From: Onstottus_B arcticum
GTDB lineage: Bacteria; Acidobacteriota; Blastocatellia; UBA7656
Assembly: GCA_038040485.1 (NCBI GenBank)
Contig: JBBPIE010000036.1
Span: 7,922 to 71,921 of the forward strand
Reading direction: 5' to 3'
Length of the DNA: 64,000 nucleotides
A program made the position numbers and the translations under genes. The notes beneath the pieces were generated by a model. That model made no database searches and had not been told where the DNA came from. It saw nothing but the letters and a program-made list of their open reading frames with translations. Positions 57,472 through 64,000 of this stretch are shown here, piece by piece. The stretch's first letter is position 1. The number at the start of each line of letters is the position of its first letter.

Positions 57472-58082
57472 GACTAAGACTTGTGTTTGTTCTTGGCGTT
57501 ATGTTGTTCGGAGCGCAATCCGCGGTCGCGCAAAAACATGAAGTTGCATTTACGTCGGGCGGTCTGAAGATTGGGCAGCGCGACTTCGATCTGCCGCGGC
57601 CAGGGTTCATTAAGTTCGGTACGGGCTTTACGTATGAATTGAACTATGCGCGGCGATTTTTTGACGGCAAGGTCGCCGCCCTGTACTTTGAGGTGCCTTT
57701 TGCCGGGACGCCGCGCACCAAAGTCAAAACTACAAACGCGCTTTCACCCAACACCTACTCGTCAATATTCTTCACACCGGGGATAAAATTGAAGCTGCTG
57801 CCCGGAGGGAAGTATTCGCCGTTTGCTGTGATGGGAGGCGGGTTGGCGCACTTCCGCGAGAGCGACACGACCATCGACAATCAACCAAACCCGGACAGCA
57901 AAACTACAACTGATGCTGTTTTCGTTTTCGGGTTTGGCCTGGATGTTAAGGTGCGGTCAATTCTAAGCATAAGAGGAGAAGTGCGCGACTTCTACTCCGA
58001 GCTCCCGCCGCTGAACGTCCGCGCCCTGAGGGAACGCCAGCACAACGCGCTTATTTCGGCGGGTATCGTGCTGCGGTTCTGA
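57468..58082 (+). CDS. Outer-membrane beta-barrel-like protein
   Basis: The 204-residue protein has a signal peptide (LVFVLGVMLFGAQSAVAQ) followed by alternating hydrophobic strands with aromatic girdles (GTGFTYELNYARRFF, AALYFEVPF, PFAVMGGGLAHFRESD) and a C-terminal strand ending IVLRF. This fits a small outer-membrane barrel of the OmpW/OmpA-barrel type. The terminal phenylalanine fits BamA-dependent insertion. It is translationally coupled to the hydrolase gene. A heptamer hairpin begins 2 bp after its stop. Confidence 0.82.
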   Translation: MRLRLVFVLGVMLFGAQSAVAQKHEVAFTSGGLKIGQRDFDLPRPGFIKFGTGFTYELNYARRFFDGKVAALYFEVPFAGTPRTKVKTTNALSPNTYSSIFFTPGIKLKLLPGGKYSPFAVMGGGLAHFRESDTTIDNQPNPDSKTTTDAVFVFGFGLDVKVRSILSIRGEVRDFYSELPPLNVRALRERQHNALISAGIVLRF

Positions 58083-58084
58083 TT

Positions 58085-58233
58085 CGGGATTAGTGATGCG
58101 TGATGGGTGATTCGTGAGGCGTGATTCGTGAAGCGTGATCCGTGACCGGGGAACGCGAAGGCTATCCCGTTACGCATCACGCATCACGAATCACTCATCA
58201 CGCACGCATCACGGATCACGCATCACGCATCAC
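58085..58233. repeat. Heptamer hairpin, copy C, between convergent genes
   Basis: The left arm at 58085-58145 has units such as GATGCGTGATGGGTGATTCG. After a ~25-nt loop, the right arm at 58171-58233 has ACGCATCACGCATCACGAAT. It fills the space between the barrel stop (58082) and the acyl-CoA ligase stop (58243). It could serve as a bidirectional transcription stop, though there is no T-tract. Confidence 0.88.
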
Positions 58234-58242
58234 CAGACACTT

Positions 58243-59859
58243 TCACCCGACCTGTTTGGACTTTCCCTGCCAGAAGCGGTCGCGCAATACATTCTTCTGA
58301 ATCTTTCCCGTAGCTGTGCGCGGCAATGCTTCGATAAACTGGATGCGCCGCGGGCACTTGAAGTGAGCCAGGTGCTCGCGGCAGAAGGCGATCAGCTCCT
58401 GCTCTGTCGCCGACGCTTCGGGCTTCAACACAACAAGCGCGCACACTGTCTCGCCCCAGCGCTCGTCAGGCGCGGCGATCACGGCGGCTTCGAGCACTGC
58501 CGGATGCTTGTACAGGAAGCCTTCGACTTCGATCGATGAAATGTTCTCGCCGCCAGAGATGATCAAGTCCTTCTTGCGATCGACAACTTCGATAAAGCCC
58601 TCGCTGTCGATCAACGCCATATCGCCAGTGTGAAACCAGCCGTCGACAATAACCGCTTTCGTAGCTTCGGGCTGCCGCCAGTAGCCGGCCATCACAACGT
58701 TGCCGCGTGTGATGACTTCGCCGACCTCGCCGCTGTCCAGCTTCACGTCCCGGCCCACTTCGTCCACCACTCTGATGTCGACGCCGATCATCGGGTAGCC
58801 GGTCTTTGTCTGGACGCGAATCCTCTGCTCTTCGGGCCAATCGCGCATGTGAGGCTTGATCTTGGACACGGTCATAAAAGGCGAGGTTTCCGTCAATCCG
58901 TAAATCTGAATAACCTTCCATCCAAACTTCTCCTGCGCGCCCTGGATTGTAGCCATCGGAGGCGCCGAGCCAGCAGTGCCGACTCTCATCTCTCTCGGCA
59001 AGCTCGCAAGCGCCTGTTCATCCAGCGGATGATTCAAAGCCATGTTGATCATCGTCGGAGGCATGCACGCAAAGCTCACTCGTTCCCGAGCTACAAGATC
59101 GAAGAACGCCGCCGGTTCGTACTTCTTGATGATCACGTGAGTCCCGCCCATCCCGGTCACCGCGTAGCCGACGCCCCATCCGTTGCAATGAAACTGCGCA
59201 AGCGTGTGGAGATAAACGTCGGTGTCGCGGATGCCGAACTCGCAGATCGAGTTGATCGCGTTCATGTAGAGATTGCGATGAGTGAGCATCACGCCTTTGG
59301 GCCTCCCGGTTGTCCCAGAGGTGTAAAGCAGCGCCGATGTTTCGTTCTCATCTATCGCGACCTCGGGCGGCGGCTCGCTTGAAGCAGAAGCAAGCGCTGT
59401 CTCGTAGTCCAGCCACTCCTGGGAGCGCGGCCGTCCCGGCCGCTCTTCTCCCCCATCGCCCGCGGCAAGCAGATAGTGCTTGACCGTCTCGAGCTTCGAG
59501 CGAATCGGATCGACCAAATCAGTCAGCCCTTCTTCGACTATCACGACTTTCGCGCCGCCGTGATTCAGGATGTACTCGAAGTCGTCCGAGACCAGTCTGA
59601 AGTTGAGCGGCATCAGAATCGAACCCAACAGCGGCGTGCCGAAGAACGCTTCGAGAATTCGGTGACAGTTCTGCGACAGGATCGCGACGCGGTCGCCCTT
59701 CTCGACTCCGAGCGCTCGCATCGCGTTTGCCCATTGATTCACGCGCTCTCCGAACTCGCGATAAGTCAGCCTCAGATCTCCACAGACGACAGCTTCTTTG
59801 TCGGCGTGCACAACCAGCGCGCGCTTGAGAAAGTCGTATTCATTGAGCGGAACAATCAC
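58243..59859 (-). CDS. Acyl-CoA synthetase (AMP-binding enzyme, long/medium-chain fatty acid type)
   Basis: The 538-residue protein is an ANL-superfamily acyl-CoA ligase. The AMP-binding P-loop is ALLYTSGTTGRPKGVMLTHR, and GLTETSPF is the A5-type motif. The hinge and adenylation motifs are GWFHTGDMALIDSEGFIEVV and DRKKDLIISGGENI. The catalytic lysine is in PRTATGKIQKNVLR. It activates a carboxylic acid, probably a fatty or aromatic acid, to its CoA thioester. At residues ~139-147 it carries GGEERPGRPRSQEW, encoded by a repeat-family arm (59418-59445), apparently an in-frame insertion. It is one of several acyl-CoA genes in this end of the window. Confidence 0.92.
   Translation of the reverse strand: MIVPLNEYDFLKRALVVHADKEAVVCGDLRLTYREFGERVNQWANAMRALGVEKGDRVAILSQNCHRILEAFFGTPLLGSILMPLNFRLVSDDFEYILNHGGAKVVIVEEGLTDLVDPIRSKLETVKHYLLAAGDGGEERPGRPRSQEWLDYETALASASSEPPPEVAIDENETSALLYTSGTTGRPKGVMLTHRNLYMNAINSICEFGIRDTDVYLHTLAQFHCNGWGVGYAVTGMGGTHVIIKKYEPAAFFDLVARERVSFACMPPTMINMALNHPLDEQALASLPREMRVGTAGSAPPMATIQGAQEKFGWKVIQIYGLTETSPFMTVSKIKPHMRDWPEEQRIRVQTKTGYPMIGVDIRVVDEVGRDVKLDSGEVGEVITRGNVVMAGYWRQPEATKAVIVDGWFHTGDMALIDSEGFIEVVDRKKDLIISGGENISSIEVEGFLYKHPAVLEAAVIAAPDERWGETVCALVVLKPEASATEQELIAFCREHLAHFKCPRRIQFIEALPRTATGKIQKNVLRDRFWQGKSKQVG
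59418..59445. repeat. Dispersed repeat arm inside acyl-CoA ligase coding sequence
   Basis: CCTGGGAGCGCGGCCGTCCC and the following CGGCCGCTC resemble the CCTGGGAGCGCAGGC arm at 53801, with a GC-rich centre (GCGGCCGTCCCGGCCGC, itself palindromic). It encodes a Arg/Pro-rich loop (ERPGRPRSQ) in a region where ligases vary. Confidence 0.5.
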
Positions 59860-60390
59860 GGAAAAGACCTCCTGGGAACTTGCTCGATCCGAGCGCGGGT
59901 CAGCATAGCATAAAGGGAAAGTTGTGGTGTAGTGGAGGGCGGCGCTCGGTGCCAGTCAGATTCTTGCGGTTGAATCCCGAACGGGATGTCGGAATAAAGC
60001 CACGGGTGAGTCCGCGAACCCGTGGGCCACGCGAAGAAGTCGCCTGAACCCTCGCAGAGGGTGGCGGGATTGGTTGCAAGCAACGACGCAGAGTCCTCAT
60101 ATGGACGAACATGCCCCGGAATTGTTCTGCCAGGTTTCCGCCAAACAAGCCGTCACCCGCTTCGCGGGTTCGCGCTGCCATACGCCGCTATCCACGGGTT
60201 CGCGGACTCACCCGTGGCTTTACGCCTTCACCCTTTCAGGGTTAACAACCGCCGAAACCAACTAGGAACCGTAGTCCTCCACCATCTGGAACCACTTTGC
60301 AGGAATCGGCATCTAAGCCCTCAGCGCCAGCCCAACAAACGACGCCTTCGATGTAAGCCCGGCCTTCGAAGTGAGTCCATCGGAGGAAAC
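59860..60390. other. Intergenic region with inverted repeat pair
   Basis: This 531-bp divergent region separates the acyl-CoA ligase from the TolQ-like gene. It is largely occupied by two inverted copies of a ~59-bp repeat (59967-60251), with small palindromes between them. CGGAGGAAAC directly precedes the ATG at 60391. Frames crossing the region are translations of repeats. Confidence 0.6.
59967..60251. repeat. Two inverted copies of a CCACGGGTGAGTCCGCGAACCCGTGG-type repeat
   Basis: The left copy is at 59967-60025 and the right copy, inverted, at 60192-60251. The core 26 bp (60000-60025 and 60192-60217) are perfect reverse complements. The outer parts also match (CGGTTG..AACCC or ATCCC..TAAAGCCACGGG). 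Inside lie short palindromes, for example ACCCGCTTCGCGGGT near 60155. It looks like a non-autonomous, MITE- or REP-like element. Confidence 0.85.
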
Positions 60391-61191
60391 ATGCGACAAC
60401 CATCGATTCGAATGAGGTCAGGCCACATGAGCGCGGCCATTGCGTTGAGTGTGATTATCGGCGCAAGGGCCGAGGCTATGGTGACCCAATGCTTTGTTCC
60501 CGAGCCCACGGTTTGGCAGACGATCGAGAATATGGGAACCGACCAGTTGATCGGGATGCTTCTACTCGTGAGCTTGTTGGTTGCTTTGGTGATCGTCGGT
60601 CTTCGATGCTTCTCCAGAATTGCTTCGGCGGTAAAGCAGTCTCGCGCGTACGAAAGCAGGGCGCTGACTGCGCTCTATTTCAATCGCATCGACGAAGCGA
60701 TAAGCGCGTCCGAGTCGTTCCCGGCGAGCCCGGTCGCTGCCGTCGTGAGTGCAAGCCTTCAAGGCACTTCGTCTTGCTTAGGTCTGGGCACGGGCATTGC
60801 CAGGCCATCGAAGCCGGCCTTCCATCGAGCCCTGTTCGTCCAGACGCAGGGACTCAGGCGAATGCTCTGGGTTCCCGCGGCGATTGGGTGGTCTGCTCCG
60901 GCGATCGGGCTTATCACCGCTTTGTGCCCTTCGGCGATCCATTCAAGCGGCCCGCCCCTTCCGCTGTTGCTCGGACTTGCGATTGCCGTTCCAGCGATCT
61001 GGCTTCACAAAGGCCTTTCTTCGCAAGCGGACTTGCTGCTCTTTGAGACCGATAGAATGTCTTTGTCCATCGTCGATCAGATAGCCGAGCAACTCGGCCC
61101 TGCGTTTGATAACCAACAGGCTTTCGGTCATCATATGCCGCGTGAAATCAGACTTCCGATTCCATCACAAGATTCGTGTCCGCTTCGCTGA
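60391..61191 (+). CDS. MotA/TolQ/ExbB-like proton-channel membrane protein
   Basis: The ATG at 60391, with a strong CGGAGGAAAC just upstream, gives 266 residues. Three hydrophobic segments are visible: IGMLLLVSLLVALVIVGLRCF (~50-70), AAIGWSAPAIGLITALC (~165) and LLLGLAIAVPAIWLHKG (~195). The cytoplasmic loop between the first and second contains ALTALYFNRIDEAISASESF and PVAAVVSASLQ, typical of TolQ/ExbB. These proteins use the proton gradient to energise outer-membrane processes. The usual partner ExbD/TolR is not adjacent. The next gene, overlapping by 50 bp, is a YbgC-like thioesterase, which in many bacteria lies beside tolQ. Confidence 0.78.
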   Translation: MRQPSIRMRSGHMSAAIALSVIIGARAEAMVTQCFVPEPTVWQTIENMGTDQLIGMLLLVSLLVALVIVGLRCFSRIASAVKQSRAYESRALTALYFNRIDEAISASESFPASPVAAVVSASLQGTSSCLGLGTGIARPSKPAFHRALFVQTQGLRRMLWVPAAIGWSAPAIGLITALCPSAIHSSGPPLPLLLGLAIAVPAIWLHKGLSSQADLLLFETDRMSLSIVDQIAEQLGPAFDNQQAFGHHMPREIRLPIPSQDSCPLR

Positions 61192-61573
61192 CACTGATCT
61201 TCAAGGCATCGTCTTCAACGGGAACTATCTGACCTTCTATGACGTGGCCTGGACCGAGTACTTTCGCGAGATCGGTCTGACCTGGAATGCGATGATCGAC
61301 AGCGGCGTCGATACCGTGCTCGCGCGCACAACGATCGAGTTCAAGTCGCCCGCGAAGTTCGATGAAGTTCTCGAAGTCCACACTCGCGTGTCCAAGATCG
61401 GAAACACCAGCATCACCTTCGACTTTGAAATTTACCCGGAAGACGACGAAAGATTGATCGGCACCGCCCAGTCGCTGTACGTGTGCGTGGACCCGAAGTC
61501 GCTTCAGAAGATCCGCGTGCCGGATGACGTTCGCACGCGCATCGCGAGGTTAGAGGGCCATCCGATTCCCTAG
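61142..61573 (+). CDS. Acyl-CoA thioesterase, YbgC/4HBT type
   Basis: The GTG at 61142 gives 143 residues (KSDFRFHHKIRVRFADTDLQ); a TTG at 61106 is an alternative and no ATG fits. The hotdog-fold signature FADTDLQGIVFNGNYLTFYD contains the catalytic Asp. FSPA-type lines follow (IEFKSPAKFDEVLEVHTRVS, NTSITFDFEIY). This is a YbgC/4-hydroxybenzoyl-CoA thioesterase-like enzyme, acting on short acyl-CoA or acyl-ACP. Its start overlaps the end of the TolQ-like gene, echoing the ybgC-tolQ neighbourhood of the Tol-Pal system but in reversed order. Confidence 0.85.
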   Translation: MKSDFRFHHKIRVRFADTDLQGIVFNGNYLTFYDVAWTEYFREIGLTWNAMIDSGVDTVLARTTIEFKSPAKFDEVLEVHTRVSKIGNTSITFDFEIYPEDDERLIGTAQSLYVCVDPKSLQKIRVPDDVRTRIARLEGHPIP

Positions 61574-61578
61574 TACCC

Positions 61579-61920
61579 ATGAAACCATTAATCCATAAGG
61601 GACTGAGCGAAGACCGCTGGTTCACGTTTTCAATCGTGGAGCAACTGGCTAATGTTGGAAGCGAGTTTGAGCGATCGGCATCCGCCTTCCAGCGAGGAGA
61701 CCAAGAGCGCTTCGAGAAAGCATTCGCTCAAAGGCTGGAGTTGCTGGACCTCACTATCGCCGATCCAAGATGGCGCCCAAGGCGCCGCCTCAAAGAGATT
61801 GTCCGGCTGCGCGAAGAGGTGTGCGATGTCTTCCACGGCAATGAAGTCTACGGAACGCCCATTGACGTATTGAAGAAATACTTTCTCTACTTCGGCATCG
61901 CTGCACGAGCGAATCGCTAG
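61579..61920 (+). CDS. Conserved small helical protein of unknown function
   Basis: The 113-residue product (MKPLIHKGLSEDRWFTFSIV then EQLANVGSEFERSASAF) is predicted all-helical. Conserved-looking segments are LELLDLTIADPRWR, EIVRLREEVCDVFHG and KYFLYFGIAARANR. The pattern recalls a widely distributed small four-helix protein family, possibly related to the Avd type, without known function; this assignment is tentative. It starts 5 bp after the thioesterase stop, so the two are co-transcribed. No diversity-generating retroelement parts (reverse transcriptase, template repeat) are nearby. Confidence 0.7.
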   Translation: MKPLIHKGLSEDRWFTFSIVEQLANVGSEFERSASAFQRGDQERFEKAFAQRLELLDLTIADPRWRPRRRLKEIVRLREEVCDVFHGNEVYGTPIDVLKKYFLYFGIAARANR

Positions 61921-61995
61921 CTGGTTGTCTCCGCAGGTAGACCTCGCGATTTGGTGAGTGGTATTGTCATAATCTCTCGACAGCAGGAGGCCACT

Positions 61996-63777
61996 ATGAC
62001 GAGCACACCTTCGGCGGCGGAATCACCGCGAGGCGGCAGCTTTCTGATCGACGACCGCGAGCCCTCGGAGGTCTTCACTCCCGAAGACATCACCGACGAA
62101 CAACGGATGTTCGCGCGCACCGCCGAGGAGTTCCTCCGCAAAGAAGTCATTCCTCGCGAAGCCGAAATCTACGCCAAAGACTACGCTGTGCATCGCGAGC
62201 TCATGCGCAAAGCCGGCGAGCTCGGCCTGTTGATGATCGACATCCCAGAGCGATACGGCGGACTCGGATTGCACAAAGTCAGCTCCGCCGTAGTCGCCGA
62301 GCAGTTCGCGCTTCAAGCTTCGTTTGCCGGCACCCACAGCTCGCACGTCAACATTGGCACGCTCCCGCTTGTCTTCTTTGGAACCGAAGAACAAAAACAA
62401 AAGTATCTGCCAAAGCTTGCGACCGGCGAGTGGATCGGCGCCTACGCGCTGACCGAGCCGCAATCGGGTTCCGACGCGCTCGCGGCGAAAACAAAAGCGG
62501 TGCTCTCGGAAGACGGCAAGCATTACATCCTCAACGGCCAAAAGATGTGGATCACGAACGGCGGCTTCGCCGATCTGTTCACGGTTTTTGCCAAGGTCGA
62601 CGGCGAGAAGTTCACTGCGTTTCTGGTCGAGCGCGGGCCGGGGCTTGTGAGCGGCCACGAAGAGAAGAAACTCGGCATCGACGGCTCCTCGACTACTGCG
62701 CTGATGCTCGAAGACTGCCGCGTTCCGGTCGAGAACGTGTTGGGCGAGATCGGCCGCGGACACAAGATCGCTTTCAACGTGCTGAACATCGGACGCTTGA
62801 AACTGGGCGCGCGCTCGGTCGGCACGATCAAGCTATCGCTTCAGCAGTCCGTTCAGTACGCGAAGGAGCGGCATCAGTTCGGCCAGGCGATCGCGAACTT
62901 CGGCATGATCAAACACAAGCTCGCCGAGATGACGATTCGCGCTTACGTCGGCGAATCGATCCTGTATCGCACGCTTGGGATGATCGACGACGCGCTCGAA
63001 CAGGTGGACAAGGACGACCCAAAACAGATGCTTGGCGTGCTCGAGCAATACGCGATGGAGTGCTCGATCATCAAGGTTTGGGAGAGCGAGGCGCTCGCCT
63101 ACGTCGTGGACGAAGAGGTGCAAGTGTTCGGCGGCTATGGTTACTCCAAAGACTATCCAGCCGAGCAGGCCTATCGAGATGCGCGCATCGCTCGAATCTA
63201 CGAAGGCACAAACGAGATCAATCGAATCGTGATCGCCACGCAGTTGCTGAGACGCGCAAAGGCCGGTGAGCTCGAGTTGTTTGAAACCGCCGATCGGGTC
63301 AGCCCGGTAAAGCCGCCCGCCTCCGAGACGCTTGAAATGAACGTGGCGAACAAGGCGTTCAAGCGGGAAATCCTGATGCTGACCAGCGCGAAGGGCATGA
63401 CGTTGCTTGCGCTCCAAAGCGTAGCCCGCGCTTATGGCGACAACGCTCGCGAGCAGCAGGAGACGCTCGGTCTGATCGCCGAAATGGTGATGGACGTGTA
63501 CGCGATGGAGAGCGCGCTGCTTCGAACGCGGCGACTGTTTGACGAACGAGGCCTCGAGAAATGTGCGGTTCAAACCGACATAACGCGCGTGTTCACCCGC
63601 GACGCGGCGTCGCGAATCGAACGCGCCGCGCGAGCAGTGGTCACCGAGACGGAAGATGAAAAGAGCGCTGAGCTGATCGATCAATTGGTTTTGCAAGCAC
63701 CGATCAAAGCCATTGCCGCCCGCCGCCGCATCGCCGACGCAGTCATCGAAGCCGGCCGATATTTCCTCTCCGCGTAG
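61996..63777 (+). CDS. Acyl-CoA dehydrogenase, long form with C-terminal extension
   Basis: The ATG at 61996, with CAGGAGG upstream, gives 593 residues; the frame extends 15 codons upstream. The N-terminal and middle domains are typical (ERYGGLGLHKVSSAVVAEQF; LTEPQSGSDALAAKTKAVLS; KMWITNGGFADLFTVFAKVD). The FAD-binding helices follow (LLRTLGMIDDALE-like region). The catalytic Glu is in ARIYEGTNEINRIV. Beyond the usual ~380 residues, a further ~170-residue helical extension is present, as in VLCAD/ACAD9-type enzymes, suggesting membrane association or long-chain substrates. It should perform the first oxidation step of fatty-acid beta-oxidation. Confidence 0.94.
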   Translation: MTSTPSAAESPRGGSFLIDDREPSEVFTPEDITDEQRMFARTAEEFLRKEVIPREAEIYAKDYAVHRELMRKAGELGLLMIDIPERYGGLGLHKVSSAVVAEQFALQASFAGTHSSHVNIGTLPLVFFGTEEQKQKYLPKLATGEWIGAYALTEPQSGSDALAAKTKAVLSEDGKHYILNGQKMWITNGGFADLFTVFAKVDGEKFTAFLVERGPGLVSGHEEKKLGIDGSSTTALMLEDCRVPVENVLGEIGRGHKIAFNVLNIGRLKLGARSVGTIKLSLQQSVQYAKERHQFGQAIANFGMIKHKLAEMTIRAYVGESILYRTLGMIDDALEQVDKDDPKQMLGVLEQYAMECSIIKVWESEALAYVVDEEVQVFGGYGYSKDYPAEQAYRDARIARIYEGTNEINRIVIATQLLRRAKAGELELFETADRVSPVKPPASETLEMNVANKAFKREILMLTSAKGMTLLALQSVARAYGDNAREQQETLGLIAEMVMDVYAMESALLRTRRLFDERGLEKCAVQTDITRVFTRDAASRIERAARAVVTETEDEKSAELIDQLVLQAPIKAIAARRRIADAVIEAGRYFLSA

Positions 63778-63793
63778 CGATCAGGAAACACCG

Positions 63794-64000
63794 GACCGCA
63801 TAGCGGTTACCTATCGATAGCCTGCACAGCCAGTTCGTCGTCAGGGCCGCATAGCGGTTACCTATCGATAGCCCGCACAGCCAGAGAGCAGCCAGGGCCG
63901 CGTAGCGGCTACCTATCGATAGCCTGCACAGCCCGCAAGCAGCCAGGGCCGCGTAGCGGCTACCTATTCGATAGCCTGCACAACCAGAGAGGGCCCGGGC
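63794..64000. repeat. Tandem array of a 51-bp unit (at least four copies, runs off window)
   Basis: The unit GGCCGCATAGCGGTTACCTA then TCGATAGCCTGCACAGCC recurs with an exact 51-bp period; the CCG of each copy is at 63796, 63847, 63898 and 63949. About 38 bp per unit are conserved and ~13 bp vary. Each unit has two palindromic parts (CCGC-ATA-GCGG and CTATCGATAG). The fourth copy has one extra T. The array begins 16 bp after the acyl-CoA dehydrogenase stop and reaches the edge. Confidence 0.92.

Noticed and set aside
61579..61920. Diversity-generating retroelement based on an Avd-like small protein
   Set aside because: No reverse transcriptase, template repeat or variable target gene lies nearby, and the Avd resemblance is weak.
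63794..64000. Possible CRISPR array
   Set aside because: The variable parts are only ~13 bp and themselves similar (GAGCAGCCA, AAGCAGCCA), the conserved unit is ~38 bp, and no cas gene is near. It is a tandem repeat, not a CRISPR.
1..64000. tRNA or rRNA genes and transposase genes
   Set aside because: No cloverleaf-like segment with T-loop consensus, no rRNA-like conserved stretch and no transposase frame was recognised by eye; a covariance-model scan was not possible.

Overview
The window is dense, GC-rich bacterial DNA from a diderm (Gram-negative-type) organism. It holds an OmpA-type lipoprotein, a TolQ/ExbB-like protein, a TonB C-terminal domain and an outer-membrane beta-barrel. The mix of families (tricorn-type S41 protease, MglA/MglB pair, TMTC-like membrane TPR protein, caspase-PEGA-TPR protein, tandem proteins sharing a KPYTEWSE motif, large RHS protein) and the many dispersed hairpin repeats suggest Acidobacteriota, perhaps class Blastocatellia. 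That is inference from recalled gene content; no marker gene such as rRNA is present. No tRNA, rRNA, CRISPR array, transposase or phage module was seen.

Layout. 1-12.3 kb (mostly minus strand): the 5' part of a membrane sensor protein, a Uma2 nuclease, gamma-glutamyltransferase, an HD-GYP/GAF/GGDEF signalling protein with a small coiled-coil partner, an HtrA protease operon, a PIN-domain toxin-antitoxin-like pair, a TPR/retropepsin protein and an Ogg2-type glycosylase. 12.4-20.9 kb: two MacB-type permeases, an MglA/roadblock operon with a small membrane protein, an M20 peptidase and a TPR lytic transglycosylase. 21-27.6 kb: a Ycf48-like lipoprotein and a 1855-residue RHS protein ending in a zinc-protease motif. 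28-36 kb: an ECF sigma factor with two paralogous small proteins, OmpA lipoprotein, macro domain-Nudix-TrmL operon, M48 protease, pentapeptide-repeat protein and ferritin-like protein. 36.3-50.4 kb: SecA, a translationally coupled ATPase plus TOPRIM-like pair, a secreted caspase-like protein, a surface-glycan cluster, a frameshifted DUF4349 protein and a Phd/ParE-type toxin-antitoxin pair. 50.4-64 kb: tricorn protease, two KPYTEWSE paralogs with a TPR/TonB protein, a hydrolase plus beta-barrel pair, fatty-acid genes (acyl-CoA ligase, thioesterase, long acyl-CoA dehydrogenase), a TolQ-like protein and a 51-bp tandem repeat array at the right edge.

The most unusual signal is the set of dispersed inverted repeats. 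Three loci (9.3, 13.8 and 58.1 kb) carry long hairpins built from tandem 7-bp units (CGTGATN) facing their complements. At least four further hairpin families occur in gaps or at gene ends. One of them flanks a degenerate duplicated piece of trmL and supplies the last codons of the intact trmL. The best candidates for a distinct functional system are the ATPase/TOPRIM pair (39.2-41.1 kb), the RHS protein with a metzincin-like tip, and the sigma factor with its two paralogous companions.
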